Shown here one piece after another: positions 11,641-23,895 of a stretch of DNA of 64,000 bases. The stretch is from Anaeramoeba flamelloides. Its lineage: Eukaryota; Metamonada; Anaeramoebidae. The stretch spans positions 2,914,001-2,978,000 of the forward strand of contig JANTQA010000057.1 of NCBI GenBank assembly GCA_027625915.1, written 5' to 3'. The position numbers and the translations under genes are program-made. The first letter of the stretch is position 1. Every line of letters starts with the position of its first letter. The notes below the pieces were generated by a model. That model was given only the letters and a program-made list of their open reading frames with translations, had not been told where the DNA came from and did no database searches.

Positions 11641-11961
11641 GATCTATAAAAGCGGAAATTGAACTATTTCTCTTGAGACATCGCTATTTTAAAAAAGTGA
11701 GTTATTTTTTTTTTTTATATATTGCAAGAATTAAAGCTTTTTTAAAGTTCTCTGTTTTCAATAGTGTGTGAATAATTTTTTTCTAGTTCTTTTATTCCCA
11801 CTCCGAACTCTATATTCACATTTAAAGGTTGTTTCCTCACTTTTATTAAAAAAAAAAAACTGTTCAGAAGTTTTAATCCCAAAAAAGTTCTTACTTTTTT
11901 AAAATATAAAACAATCAAAAAGTTTAAATTCCAAAAAATTCTTTACTTTTTTCAAATAGTA

Positions 11962-12219
11962 CCCTAATAAAAAAAGTTTTTTAAAACATGTTATAACCGT
12001 GTTGTAAAGATTTTATAAAGGTTTCAAATGTTATAAAATTATTAATATAAGCTTTTATAACATAAATGTTTGTTATAAAATGTGTTATAAAACTTGTAAC
12101 ATGTTATAAGCCCGTTATAAGAATATTTTTTTCAAAAAATATTGAAAAAATCATCATATAAAAGTGAATTTTGTTATAAAAATGTCTCTAGATGTTATAA
12201 AAAAATTTTTTTATTAGGC
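11962..12219. mobile_element. 258-bp MITE filled with GTTATAA repeats
   Basis: Ends CCCTAATAAAAAAAGTTTTT and, inverted on the other side, GCCTAATAAAAAAATTTTTT, each flanked by TA (11960-11961 and 12220-12221). Between them about nine GTTATAA units occur on the plus strand plus inverted TTATAAC forms, spaced irregularly. The ends and TA flanks fit a TA-targeting non-autonomous DNA transposon. Only one copy was seen here. Confidence 0.65.
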
Positions 12220-12959
12220 TATCTGATAGAAATTGAATTTTTTATTTCATAAAAGATAATTTTCAAATAGACAATTAATCTCTACATATTATAAAATTTC
12301 ACTGTAGCAATTAAACTGCTGTAACGAATTTGTTAGATCCAAATATTTTGATAAGAAATTTATACTATTTGTTGCAAAATAAATGGAAAAAATTTTCATT
12401 TGGCTTTCCAAAAAAAAGATTTTTAAATCATATAAAATTCAAATTTATTAATCCAATTAAAATCAGCTTAAATGATTAATTTCCCTTTTTAGAATTAGGT
12501 ACTTTGATGATTTTATTTTAATTCTTGGTATTGTGATTGTTTTTAGAAAGCTTAATGAAAATTTAGATCTTTTTATTTTACAATTAACAGTACACAACAA
12601 CAACACTTCAAGATACTATCTGATTTAACTTTGGTATATTAGTGTTCTTTTTTTTTTTACAAAATTCATTCAAACTGTTATTTTCCAATTAAAATAAATA
12701 AAAATGTATTTCAAATTCCAAAATAGTTTACTTATTGATTGTCTTTATTGTGAGTTTAAAACCCCAAAGATCTTGACAAGATCATTTAATCAAGAAAATA
12801 TTGAGTTTTATTAATTTGATTCTCTTTATTTCTGGAACTTTGAGACAAATATATTTTTTTTGAATCTGAAAATAACAGTAAAGAATAACCTTATTCCTTG
12901 TGGTTATAATCTCTACTTAATTTTTGACAATATCTTGGATTTTTTCAACGAATAATGAC

Positions 12960-13550
12960 AGTACAAATAAACTCCAATTCAAAATTTTTAACACACCAAA
13001 ATTCGATTTGTGAAAAAAAAAACTTATTTAACCACTTCTCGAAGATTTACCAAATTAGAACCATTCACTAATTGAAATGTTAACACCTTTTTATAAAATA
13101 AAATACTCACAAAACAATAAATAAATAATTATCAATACAAATAAATCATGGGTGTGTTAAAAATTTTGGAGAGAGCAAAACAAAAAAATTGCAATAGTAG
13201 ATTTGTAAAAATTCTATTAGGAATATTGATCGATCAAAGGTTAGATACTATCTTCTATAATTTTATTTGAGTTCTTCTATTTGGAACAACTCAAATTTAA
13301 CCTAATATAAACCTTGTAGAAAAATTTTGATCGAACGAAACAAATTACGTAATTCAAACAATGAAATGAAAACAAAAACTAAAAGATGAAAAAATGATTT
13401 TCATATTTTACAAAAATCAAAATTATCTCAAATTTCAATGAAATTGTATTATTGTGATTGTTTGGAACGTTTTAGATGTATGGAAAATTTTGAATTTTAG
13501 TTTATTTTTGGTAACTTGAAAGAAAATTTTTCATTTTTTAATTGGAAAAT
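12960..13550 (+). repeat. Dispersed repeat B, copy 3 (inverted relative to copy 2)
   Basis: Reverse complement of 6530-7110 along about 590 bp. Contains ATGGGTGTGTTAAAAATTTT followed on the plus strand by amino-acid phrases LKILE, FVKILLGILIDQ and SNETNYVIQ, shared with copies 1 and 2. Unclassified fossil with former coding content. Confidence 0.65.
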
Positions 13551-13614
13551 AACAGTATTTTATTCTAAAGTAATGCTTAAAATAAAAATTTTTAAATTCA
13601 ATTTAGTTAACCAT

Positions 13615-14018
13615 TATCTAAAATAATGCTATTATTAAGGACCTTTATGTTAAAACACTGGTGAATTATATCCTTTATCTCTTGATATCTTGAAGAACTA
13701 TTAATTTTCAGAAATATCATAATTTGAAATTTTTGCGAGATTGAATTCCTAATTGTCAGTTGGTAATGTTTTCCAAAATCCAACCATTCTTCTTCGAAGT
13801 CAAGTATTATCTAGTTTCCAATAAAAACAACTGGAAAAATCGAGTTAGAACAAAAATAGTTGGGTTTAGGTTTTCGATATCAAACTTACAATTAAGAATC
13901 TTATCATCCAAAATACCAAATTCTGATATTTTTGAAAATTAATAGTTCTTCGAGATCTCAAGAGATAAAGAGTATATTTCCCAATTTTTTGAACCCCACT
14001 GTAGCTTTATTTTAGATA
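13615..14018. mobile_element. 404-bp foldback element
   Basis: Outer ends TATCTAAAATAATGCT and AGC.TTATTTTAGATA are inverted copies. Inner arms of about 100 bp (13666-13770 and 13870-13985) pair closely, including GAAGAACTATTAATTTTCA against its reverse complement. Spacer short and unpaired. A 60-codon plus-strand frame inside (13760-13942) is explained by the arms and is not taken as a gene. Confidence 0.75.
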
Positions 14019-14364
14019 CTCCTTAAAGTAATCCAATAAAATACATTGTATTGATGGGAAATGGTGTTATCAAGTACTCTCGAATTTGAAAAAAAAAATA
14101 ATAAATAATTTTTTAGTTCAATTTTCTTTTATTAAATCTGATAAACCCCAACACTTCTTTCCAACAATTTCATTCCAAAGAGCATTTCCAAAATCAACTA
14201 ATTTTTCAAAATTATTTTGATTGAAAGCGAATTAAATTCTTTATTCAATGTGTAAAAAAAGTTGTACAAAATGGAAAATTAATAAAAATATTTAAAGCAT
14301 TTATTTAAATTCATTATCATTAAAAATCAAAATAAATTATTTTTTATTTTAAGGGTTAAGTCAC

Positions 14365-14655
14365 AACCATGAAAAATAATTTTCTGAAATAGAAAAAAAA
14401 AAATTTGTAATTTTTTTCAGTACCTAATACCTATCAAAAACTAACCAACATGTAATGTACGATCAATCTCAAAAAATCAAAAACCAAAAATGAGGATATT
14501 TTTAGAAAAAATTGACAAAAAGTACCACTCTAAATTTCCAATTTGAATGGTTCGAATATTTAATTTTTAAAACAAATGTATTAGTTTTGAAGTGTCTCTC
14601 TTTGGCGCTTTTTGAGAACTCCAAGATTTTTTTTCATTTCATTTTTTTGTATTCT
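14365..14655 (+). repeat. Dispersed repeat G, copy 1
   Basis: Matches the reverse complement of 36830-37115: TAATTTTCTGAAAT, AATTTGTAATTTT, CCAACATGT, TTTCCAATTTGAATGGTT and TTTTGAAGTGTC occur in the same order and spacing. Non-coding; class unknown. Confidence 0.65.
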
Positions 14656-15221
14656 TAAAATGAAGTTATTTTTTTATCAAGAATGGTAAAAAATAATTAC
14701 TTTGTCAAATATAGAGGGTTACAAAATAACCACAAATTAGATTAAATCAAATTTAATTGAATGTGAACTTCTAGATTACAATTTGTTTTAAATTAAAGAA
14801 ATTTACTCATTTGGAAATAGAAAATAAAGAAGTAATTTTTTTTTAAAAATTTTAATTTTTTGGAATTATGAATGCTTTTAAACTTATTTTTCTTCGTTGA
14901 ATTTGTTGTCAAAGAGATCCTCTAATATTTTTTTTTGTAATTTGAATTTTGTCTATCAAAAGAAGGGACAATTTCAAAATACCCTTTTTTAAGTTTCAAG
15001 CCACTACCTGAGTATCGAGTAAATTCACGATAAATGGCTAGGGCTTTAAATTAGACAATTAATACAAATCATTTTGAAAAGTTTTTAAGAAAAAAAATTT
15101 TTTTTGCCTCTTTATATGGAAATCTCAAACTTTTCTTTATTGTTGTACCTAAATCATTTATTCTTTCAAAAATACATAAAAAAAATATTGTCTCTTTCGT
15201 AAAAATCTAGAAAAATCAACA

Positions 15222-17894
15222 ATGTTGGATAATGAAGATAACAATATTTTTTCCAATTTAAAATCAACATTATCAATCGAAAATATACCAAAAGACAAGT
15301 TATGGATCTGGAATGAAACAGAGCAAAGGAATTCTAGTAGAAAAAGAAATAATTTAAAGCGCAACAGATCAAGTGATGATATAGATAATTCTTTAAATAA
15401 TAATGAGAATATAATAAAAAAGGATTTTGAAAATACTGTGTATGGATCTGATTCAAAAAATTCTCACGGCAATATGCTAGGAAATAATTTAATGGATTAC
15501 AATTTAAACAAAGCAATTGAACAATCATTAATGGATCAGCAAAATCAAACGAATGACGAGAGTGTTACATCAAAAACTGACCCTAATTCGCGTGTTGGGA
15601 TAAAGGGTATGTATAAAGGGTTGAAAAATATTGGTAATACTTGCTATATGAATTCTTTACTTCAAACTTATTTTCATTTAGAAATTTTCAGAAATCAAAT
15701 TTTTTCGTTCCACCCAACAAAAAACGAATGGGAAAATTTAAAAAAGGAATTTAATATTTCTGTTAAAAAGGAAGTTGAAGGCATTGAAAAATCAATCTCA
15801 ATTATTCACGAATTACAAAATTTATTTTCTCAAATGATATTATCCAATCAAAAATATGTAAATCCTTCAAATATTTTAAAAAATATTAACGAGTTAAATA
15901 CTAATTTTAGATTCCGGCAACAGCAGGATATTACAGAATTCAATCATATTTTCTGGGAAAAAATCGATAAAGGAATAATTTATATCAAAAAACTATTTAA
16001 AAAGAAAGGTGAATTTGAAAATGAAAATAATATTGTATATAATATTAAAAATGAGTTAACAAGCATGCTAGGTAATAATATTAAAATTCAAAAGGGGGGC
16101 GAAATTAAAATGAACAACAAAAATGAAAATGAAAATATTCCAAAAAATGAACTAACAAATGAAAATGACTTGAAAAAAGAAAATGAAAATGAAAATGATA
16201 ATAAAAACAAAACTGAAATAAATATAGAAAAAGAAAAAGAAAACAAAACTGAAAAAGAAAATGAAAATATTAAAAAAACTGAAAATAATGAACAGAATAA
16301 GAATCAAAAGGAAAACGAAAAAAAAAAAGACAATCGAAATGAAAATGAAAATGATAATAAAAATAAAACTGAAATAAATGTAGAAAACAAAAATGAAAAA
16401 GAAAATGAAAAAGAAAATGAAAAAGAAAACGAAAATATTAGCAAAAGTGAAAAAATTGATCAAGAAAATAATGATCATAATAAAAGCAATGTAAATAAAA
16501 ATGTAAATGAAAATGAAAATGAAAATGAAAATAATTTAGAAAATTTAACAAATAATATAGTACAAGTGTCAATAAAAACAAAAAATTATGATCAAAATAT
16601 TGACGACAATAATTTAGAAAACAATAAAGTTGATGAAAATAAAATAAAATCAATTGAAAATGTATTTTTTAAAAAAAATAATTTAATATTTTTAAAAAAT
16701 GAATTAGTTTCAAATTTATTTTTTGGAGAAATGATCCAATTATTAACTGTTACAAAAAAATCTAAAGAAGAAGAAATGGTAAGAAAATCAGATACCACTT
16801 TCAGAGAAATCATTTTAAATGTTGAAAACGGGGATATTTATTCTTCGTTGGATAACTATACCATTGGGGAGCAAGTTGAGATTAAAAATGAAGAAAATCT
16901 TAATTCATTTGGTATAATTGAAAGAGTATTTAAAAAAATCCCCCCTGTCTTATTTTTATTATTACAAAGGATCATATATGATAAAAATGCAAAAAGAGCT
17001 AAAAAAAATAACCAACCTTTTACTTTTCAAAAAGAAATTTATTTAGATCGGTATATGGAAGAAAACTACACAAATACAAAAAGAGCAAGAAACCATGTTA
17101 AAAATTTACAAAAGAAAATTGAAATTTTAAAAACTAAACTCAAAGAAATACAGAATTTTAATAACTCGGGGGAATCTTTAAATGTTATTTTACAAACTAC
17201 TTTATTATATTTGAATCACAAACTGAAAAAATCAAAAAAATTGTCGAAGGGAGAACGTTTGCAATATCAAAAAAGCATTCAAATTACTGAGAAAAATCTT
17301 CATAATGTTGAAGAGGAATTGAAATATCTGAAATCAACAATTGAAAACTCACAAAAAAAATTAGATGGTATATATACCCAGGTTAAGAAAATTAAATACC
17401 ATCTCCACGCAGTTCTCGTACATAGGGGAAATGCTGGCTCGGGGCATTATTTTTGCTATATTTTGGACCATTGTAATCAGAAATGGTTTAAATATAATGA
17501 TTCAGATGTCACAGAAATAAATGAAAAGGATGTTTTTGAAAAATCAATTGGAAATAGAAAAAATACAGAATCGGCTTATTGTCTGGTTTATATATCTGAC
17601 GAAACGAAAAAATCTCAAATAAAAAGCGATTTAAAGTTGGAAACACTTCAAAAACTTGTTCCTGTGGAATTAATATCAGAAAACAAACAATTAAATTTAT
17701 CTTTTATTAAAGAATTAGAAACATGGGAAGAATTGAAGAAGGAGGGGGAGGAGAGGAAGGAGAAGGAGAAGAAGGAGGGGAAGGAGGAGGGGAAGGAGGA
17801 GGAGGAGGAAGAAAAGGAGGAAGAAAAGGAGGAAAAGGAGGAGGGTGGGGAGAGTGATGAGAATTTTAAAAATAATGAAAATACATATAGCTAA
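15222..17894 (+). CDS. Ubiquitin carboxyl-terminal hydrolase, USP25/USP28-like
   Basis: Cysteine protease predicted to remove ubiquitin from proteins; 890 residues, one exon. A UIM-like helix (LNKAIEQSLMDQQ, about residues 94-106) precedes the catalytic domain. The Cys box GLKNIGNTCYMNSLLQ gives Cys141. The RQQQDITEF box is at 232-240. The His box AGSGHYFCYI gives His742 and is followed by WFKYNDSDV with Asn759/Asp760. The His-box neighbourhood (YHLHAVLVHRGNAGSGHY, then ESAYCLVYI) and the UIM before the domain resemble USP25/USP28. The catalytic domain is split by an Asn/Glu/Lys-repeat region (about 290-445) and a coiled coil (about 630-725), the place where USP25/28 carry their helical insertion. 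The tail (about 825-875) is a Glu/Lys tract encoded by a GGA/GAA repeat. The three catalytic positions are present, so it should be active. USP identity is certain; the USP25/28 assignment is likely. Confidence 0.9.
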   Translation: MLDNEDNNIFSNLKSTLSIENIPKDKLWIWNETEQRNSSRKRNNLKRNRSSDDIDNSLNNNENIIKKDFENTVYGSDSKNSHGNMLGNNLMDYNLNKAIEQSLMDQQNQTNDESVTSKTDPNSRVGIKGMYKGLKNIGNTCYMNSLLQTYFHLEIFRNQIFSFHPTKNEWENLKKEFNISVKKEVEGIEKSISIIHELQNLFSQMILSNQKYVNPSNILKNINELNTNFRFRQQQDITEFNHIFWEKIDKGIIYIKKLFKKKGEFENENNIVYNIKNELTSMLGNNIKIQKGGEIKMNNKNENENIPKNELTNENDLKKENENENDNKNKTEINIEKEKENKTEKENENIKKTENNEQNKNQKENEKKKDNRNENENDNKNKTEINVENKNEKENEKENEKENENISKSEKIDQENNDHNKSNVNKNVNENENENENNLENLTNNIVQVSIKTKNYDQNIDDNNLENNKVDENKIKSIENVFFKKNNLIFLKNELVSNLFFGEMIQLLTVTKKSKEEEMVRKSDTTFREIILNVENGDIYSSLDNYTIGEQVEIKNEENLNSFGIIERVFKKIPPVLFLLLQRIIYDKNAKRAKKNNQPFTFQKEIYLDRYMEENYTNTKRARNHVKNLQKKIEILKTKLKEIQNFNNSGESLNVILQTTLLYLNHKLKKSKKLSKGERLQYQKSIQITEKNLHNVEEELKYLKSTIENSQKKLDGIYTQVKKIKYHLHAVLVHRGNAGSGHYFCYILDHCNQKWFKYNDSDVTEINEKDVFEKSIGNRKNTESAYCLVYISDETKKSQIKSDLKLETLQKLVPVELISENKQLNLSFIKELETWEELKKEGEERKEKEKKEGKEEGKEEEEEEKEEEKEEKEEGGESDENFKNNENTYS

Positions 17895-20800
17895 AAGGAA
17901 ATCTAAAAAGGGTATTTCCCATAGTTTTCAATTTTGAGACTAATAATAATTTTCTCTTGATCTTGCCCTACTAATTTTTTCTCTTTTTCAATATATTTTT
18001 ACTACTAATTTCCAGAATGAAAAAAAAAAAACATATTTCTTAAATTTGTTAATATTTTTCTTCTAAATGAAGAGCATTATCGATTTTGATTTGACATTTT
18101 ATTTTTATTAAAAGAATTTGATTGTTTTTTTTTAAATTAAAATAAATCCTTTGGCAATAATTCTTATTTCTTTTATTTTTTTATTTTTTTATTTTTTTAT
18201 TCTTAATTGTTTAATTATAATTAATTATTAGTATATGTTCTAAAAAACAAGAGTGTTTTGTATTAAAATCGAATTTATTCTCTATTTTAAATCATCTAAT
18301 TTATGATTAAGTTTACACATTCAAATGGAAGAAATTGATATTTTGTCATTCGATGAAAATTCTAAAGTGTTAAAATTTTTATTGTTATCTTTTCTTTTTA
18401 ATTTTTAATTTGTTCTTTGATTATTTCTTCAAAACCGTTTTTGAAAAAAATATATTCATTAAATAAATTTATTTCCATCTTGAAATTTTATTGATTTTTA
18501 TAATTGTCAATATTACTAAGATGAAATTTAAAAAAAATTCTTTTTCTGAAGAGATAATACATTTATAAAAAATCATATAAATAAGAAAATCAAAAGTTGA
18601 TAACACATTCTATAATTATAACACTTTTGATATTTTATTGAATTATAAAAACAAAAAAAAACTTTGATCTGATTTGTGTTTCTGATTTAAAATAGTATTT
18701 ACTAATCAAGAATAAATATAAAGTAATTGTTTCCATATAATTGTTATAAATGCTAATAGATTTGAGTTGGTAAAAAACTTTTTTGATTTGTATAATATAG
18801 AGTAAAAATTGAATAATAATATCTCCCAAAAATGTTTTTTTTTGAGATTTTATTAATTTACTAGTTTTTTTATCAAAAAACATTATAAGATTGAAATATG
18901 TAAAATTTCGAACTCGAATAAAAAAAAATTGTGGATATAAAAAGAAGATTAATTAAAATGAGAATTAATTTTTGTTGTTTATTGTGATAAAAATTAGACT
19001 TTGGGGATGAATTGAATTTGAATTAAAATGGGATTTTTATTCAAGTTTATAATTAGAATCTAAGATTTCTTGTTGTAATTATTCGATAAGATTTCTAAAA
19101 TGTTACAATTTAATGATGTTTGATTAACTTTAGATTTTCTTATTCTTATGGATAATAATTTATTATAAAAATATTACCTTTTCAGAAATGGTAATACCTT
19201 GAACCTTTATCTTTCAAATCTATTTAATTTTAAAAAGGGTTACAAATTTTACTGTTAAGAATTTTTTTTAACGATATACTTTTTATATAAGATGGAAAAT
19301 TTAGATTCTCTATTCTAAAATGATATTTCTAATACGGTGTAATTGTATTAAAATGAACGATTTTAAATTTTATAATATATCTTAGTATTAGAGTTTTTTT
19401 TTTAAATTATCGATTTTTTTTTAGTTAAACCATTTTTTTTAATAGTTATGATAAATTTATTTAGATTTTACTTTTCATTCAATTTTTGAACCAAATATTA
19501 AATAAGAAGTAGTTAAGGAATTTATTTAAGGGGTTATATACTATAAAAAAATCTCCAGTGAAATTTAATAGCGAATATATAAAAAAAATACCACATCTCA
19601 AAATTGAAAAAGAAAATTAAATTCTGAATAATATAATAGTAGAATTTATTTAACTATTTTTTTTAGTGAGGAATTATTGTGTTAAAAGAATAAATCTTTT
19701 TTCAAAATTTTTGAAAAAGTTCAAAATATAACATATTTCTAAATTATTTCAATAAAAAAATACTTTTCTTCAAAGTTGAAAGAAATCTTATCATTTTCGA
19801 AGGAAGTTTCAACAATTTTCCATTGAAAATAAAACTACTAAATTTTAGAATAATTTAAACTAGAATTATACTTTGAAAAAAAATTTTAATTATAAATTTC
19901 AACTCGAAAAAAATCTAATTTCATTATAAAGTTCAAATTTCATAACAATTTTTGCATGTTTTCCAACAAAAAAAATTGAAAAAAATCCATCAATTATTAA
20001 AAAAGGTACCCAAATTCCTTTTTTAAAACTTGAAAAATTCAAATTATAATCAAAAGAAATACTTTATAATTTCATTATCACAAAATAATATTTAATAACC
20101 TAATCAAAATTATTCCAGTTGGTTCGTGATAATCTAAAGATTAAATATGTTAATAAAAGTTACAAGTATTTCTCAAAATTTTAAAAAGTTCAAAACAAAT
20201 ATAATTAATTAAAAAGGATTTTCAACAAATAAAGAAATAATAACAAAATTTCAAAAAAATTAATTCAAATAATAATGATTGAATTTTAGACGATGAAGGA
20301 TTTTAAAAAAATATTACATTCTACTTTTAATTTCAAAAAAATTAATAAATTATTGAAAAAAAAAATAGATCATATTTTTCTGGATATTCAAGGATTCAAT
20401 ATTTAATTTATTGTTCTTTTATTATTAAATAAGATTAAAATTTCAAATTTTATTTCTCAATAAAAACTATCATAAGTTATTAAACGTAAGATTTACTAAA
20501 AATAAAACTATTTTGATAATTTTTTTCTTTTATAATTTTGATCCATAAATCCAAATTTTTTTGAAAAAAAAGTGATAATCTTTACACTGGAAAATTTAAT
20601 TGGGAAAAATTAAAACATTTTAGATATGATATATCATTTCTATAAAGTTGTGAAAGTGATTTTTTTATTAAAATTATTGAATCATTTGTACCAATAATTA
20701 CTCTGTTATATTGAAAGGTGAAAAAAACAGTTAAAAATACAAGATACTAAAGTTTTGTGGTATTTGAAAGGGAAGGATGCAAAAAAAAATTTTTTGTTTA

Positions 20801-23316
20801 TGTTATTATTGGATCTATTCTTAGATTTAAACACGCAGTATATGAAAAGGTATAAAAATCAAACTAAAAATATAGTTATTTTAATTAAAAAGAATATAAA
20901 AGTTACAATTTTCAAAATATTTTGAGTATTTTTCTATTTTGCCTTTTTATATATTTAAAAAGGATTTTCCTTTTGTATATCTTAACCATTTGAATTAAGA
21001 AGAGATTTTAAACTGGATTTTTGATAAATTTTCAAAGAGGAAAGAAAAATGTTGCTAAAAATATTTTTTTGAATCTTCCAATAGAAAAAAATATAATAAT
21101 AAAGTTGAAAATCAATTTTTTTTTATTTATTTTGAAAGGTTACATTAATCAAAACAAAATAATTTTAAACAATATAAATTATATTTCTGAATGAATAAAT
21201 AAAATTCCGAATGATTAAATACTCGTTTTTTTTTTTCATCACATCTATAGTCTTTTAAGTTCAAAATTCAGATTACTTTCTTGAAAAAAAAAAACAATAG
21301 TTAGAGACTTTTAGTTAAACTCCATTTCACTCAAAGGAACCCAGTCATAAATGAATAATTCAATTTCTTTTTTTAAGAATCTACCAAATGACGATTGTTT
21401 AGAAATAAGAGAAATAATAAACTTCGGATTAGAGACAATAATCATAAAATAAATACCTGAAAGAAACCATAAATTTCAAAAATACAAAAAAAACTGTTAA
21501 AAAATTTTTGGGCCTTTTTCATTGGAACATTTCGTGCAAAATTCTCAATTTGTTTAGTATATTAGAATTAACGACAAGATGATTTTTTAATTGTAAATAT
21601 ATTCATTTTATAAGAAAATTCAAAGCCTCAATTTTCTGTATATGTATTTGGAGTTTTATACATTTTTATTTTCCGAAAAAAAAAAGAAAAGGAAAAAAAA
21701 AGAAAAACAAAAAGATAAGAAAAATCACTTAATATGAAAAAACGAATTTAATCTAAAAATTGAAAATTTATTTTGAGTAGAATTGAAATTTTACTTAAAG
21801 AGTATGTTCTATTTCTTCAATAAAACTACCCCAATTTGACTGAAAAAGAGTTAATTTTGTATTAAACTTTCTACATCTTGTTGGAAGTTTTCGATATATT
21901 TAACTGTATTTATGTGTTAATTTCAATGGATTAGACCTGTTTATTAGCATGATAACTTATTCTTTTTAGAGATTTCAAACTGAAACATTATTCTATAAAA
22001 TTTTAACTTTTTTTTAATCAGTTGATTGGTTTTTTTTTTTCTTTGTTAACAAAAGTCTGCGATCCCTTCTTTTTTGGTAACTATTTATCAGGCTTTTTTT
22101 TTTTTTTTTTACAACTTAATTTGAACGTTTATTTTACTTTTAAAGGGTATTCCAGTTTAATAAATTGTTTTTTGAAATTAAGATAAAATAAAATACTTAT
22201 TTATTCATAGTATAAGACATATAAACTTGGAAAAAATCACATATTCAGAATCATGGCGGAATTTTTTCAAGGGATTAATCTCTCTTAAATTTTTTTACCT
22301 ACTTTTAATAGAGATTGAGAAATTTTTTTGAACAATTACTTAGATTTGAAAAGCCCTGTTGATTAACAATATTAAACATATTTCCAGATAATAAATCCTT
22401 ATTTAAATATTGGTTAAAAAATAATAGAGATTAGTTGCTTAAAAAATATAAAAAAATAAAAAGGTATTCATTTTTTATGAACTAGAATTTACCAAAAGAA
22501 TAATAATATATAAAAAATTGTAAAAAGTCCAGATTATTGTTCTAAATTCAACAAAAAATTGGGTACGTATATTTAGACAAGCTGAAATTTTTACAAAATT
22601 TTGGATCTTATAAACATTTTTTTGAAATGAAATAACAACAAAGTTATTTTTGGGGAACTTTAATTTTGTATATACTTATTTTGGCAACACTGTGAAAAAA
22701 TAATAATATTCTACTTTATCTTTAATCAATTATTCAATTTTCAAAACTAACTTTTGACCTTTTTTCAAAAACTAAATAAAAATCCCTACTTTTAAACTTG
22801 AGTTCCTAATTTATTATTGAATGTCTATGAATTTATTTTACGATCTTTTTAAAATTTTGAATTCGAAAAAACAAAGAAAATTTATTATTCAACAAAAATT
22901 AATATTGTTCAAAGTTATAGATCGATCCCAAAAGAACAAAAATAACACGTTAATGCACCCTGACAAAAGCTAATTGTTGTTCACTCTTGAGGTATTGTAT
23001 ACCTTAAAAGATAAATAAAATTAGAAAAAATGGTCAAAAATATAACAATTATTCTGATTTATTTTACCAAATTGATAAAAAATAAAAGGATAATATTAAT
23101 TTTAAATCTTACACACATTAAAACTGATTTGAGAATAATGATTTTTTCATTTTAGGGAAGAAGTGGTTTGTATAAAAAAAAAAACAGTATTTTAGATTGG
23201 AATAATTTGAAAGAAATCGAATTGAAGGTATTTGTATTCGATCTTTTATTTTTTGATAAAAAGAATTCAAAAAAAATACAGATAAAACCTTGAAAAATAC
23301 AATTGGCTTGTTGAAC
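17895..23316. other. 5.4-kb gene desert
   Basis: Extremely A/T-rich, with poly-A and poly-T runs and TTTTTATT simple repeats near 18175-18200. No frame on either strand looks coding in composition, no conserved motif was seen, and no clear inverted repeat was found by eye. It must contain the 3' ends of the two convergent neighbours (USP on plus, C2 gene on minus). Confidence 0.5.
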
Positions 23317-23895
23317 TCAATTATCTTGTTTTTCTTTCTTAATTTGATCTTTTATCTTTCTTTTTTTTTCTTCTAATTGCTCTTCGATTTCTATTGGTGT
23401 GATCAATTTAAAAAAGATGTTGATTGATCCAGTTTTGACTTTAGTAAGTTTGCTAATGTATTGCACTTCTTTGTTTGGTGGTAGTTCTCTTAAAGGTACC
23501 CCTGGCCACTCGCCAATAAAATCGTCTCCGGAGACCATGTCCCAATCCATCACATGAACTGACAATTGTTTTTCGCACAAGCTCTCATAAGTTCCTTTTA
23601 ATTCAAAAGTTTTTCTTTCCTTCCAGACAGGATCTAAGTTTTTTTTGACTTTTTTTGATTTCCCTATTTTCTTCCCCCCAACTAATACTTTACAGTAAGG
23701 ATCACTTTTTCCCTAGATTTTTCGATCAGAAAAAACAAATAAGATAAAAAAAAATATTTTAGATAAATTAGTCATCTTTTTTAGGATGAAATTATCACAA
23801 AAAAAGTCAATGAAAAAAAACCTTACATTTAAATCACTTGGAATCAAATTTCTCGCTTTATTGAAAAAGACTTCAAGTTTTATTTTATTTGTCAT
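23317..23895 (-). CDS. Small C2-domain protein
   Basis: Two exons, 23895-23827 and 23712-23317, with a 114-bp intron (GTAAGG...CTAG) joined in phase 0, giving 154 residues. The protein is almost entirely one C2 domain: KLEVFFNKARNLIPSDLNGK, then SDPYCKVLVGGKKIGKSK, NLDPVWKE, and DWDMVSGDDFIGEW. Acidic residues in the first loop (D of SDLN, D of SDPY) and in the last loop (DWD and GDD) are those that bind Ca2+ in the family. Calcium-dependent membrane binding is therefore likely. A charged helix (IEIEEQLEEKKRKIKDQIKK) ends the protein. No signal peptide or membrane helix. Its specific partner is unknown. Confidence 0.88.

Larger units (their letters stand above)
10593..15221. other. Intergenic repeat cluster before the deubiquitinase gene
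   Basis: No gene supported. It contains a repeat C arm (11450-11640), a GTTATAA-rich MITE (11962-12219), repeat B copy 3 (12960-13550), a 404-bp foldback element (13615-14018) and repeat G copy 1 (14365-14655). The last 150 bases before 15222 presumably contain the promoter and 5' UTR of the deubiquitinase gene; no motif is claimed. Confidence 0.55.

Noticed and set aside
11962-12219. GTTATAA array considered as a CRISPR-like or centromeric repeat
   Set aside because: Units are too short and irregular, and the array is bounded by terminal inverted repeats with TA flanks, so a MITE explains it.
13760-13942. 60-codon frame within the 404-bp foldback
   Set aside because: Fully explained by the inverted arms of the repeat.
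17895-23316. Search for hidden genes in the 5.4-kb desert
   Set aside because: No frame with coding-like composition and no recognisable motif on either strand.
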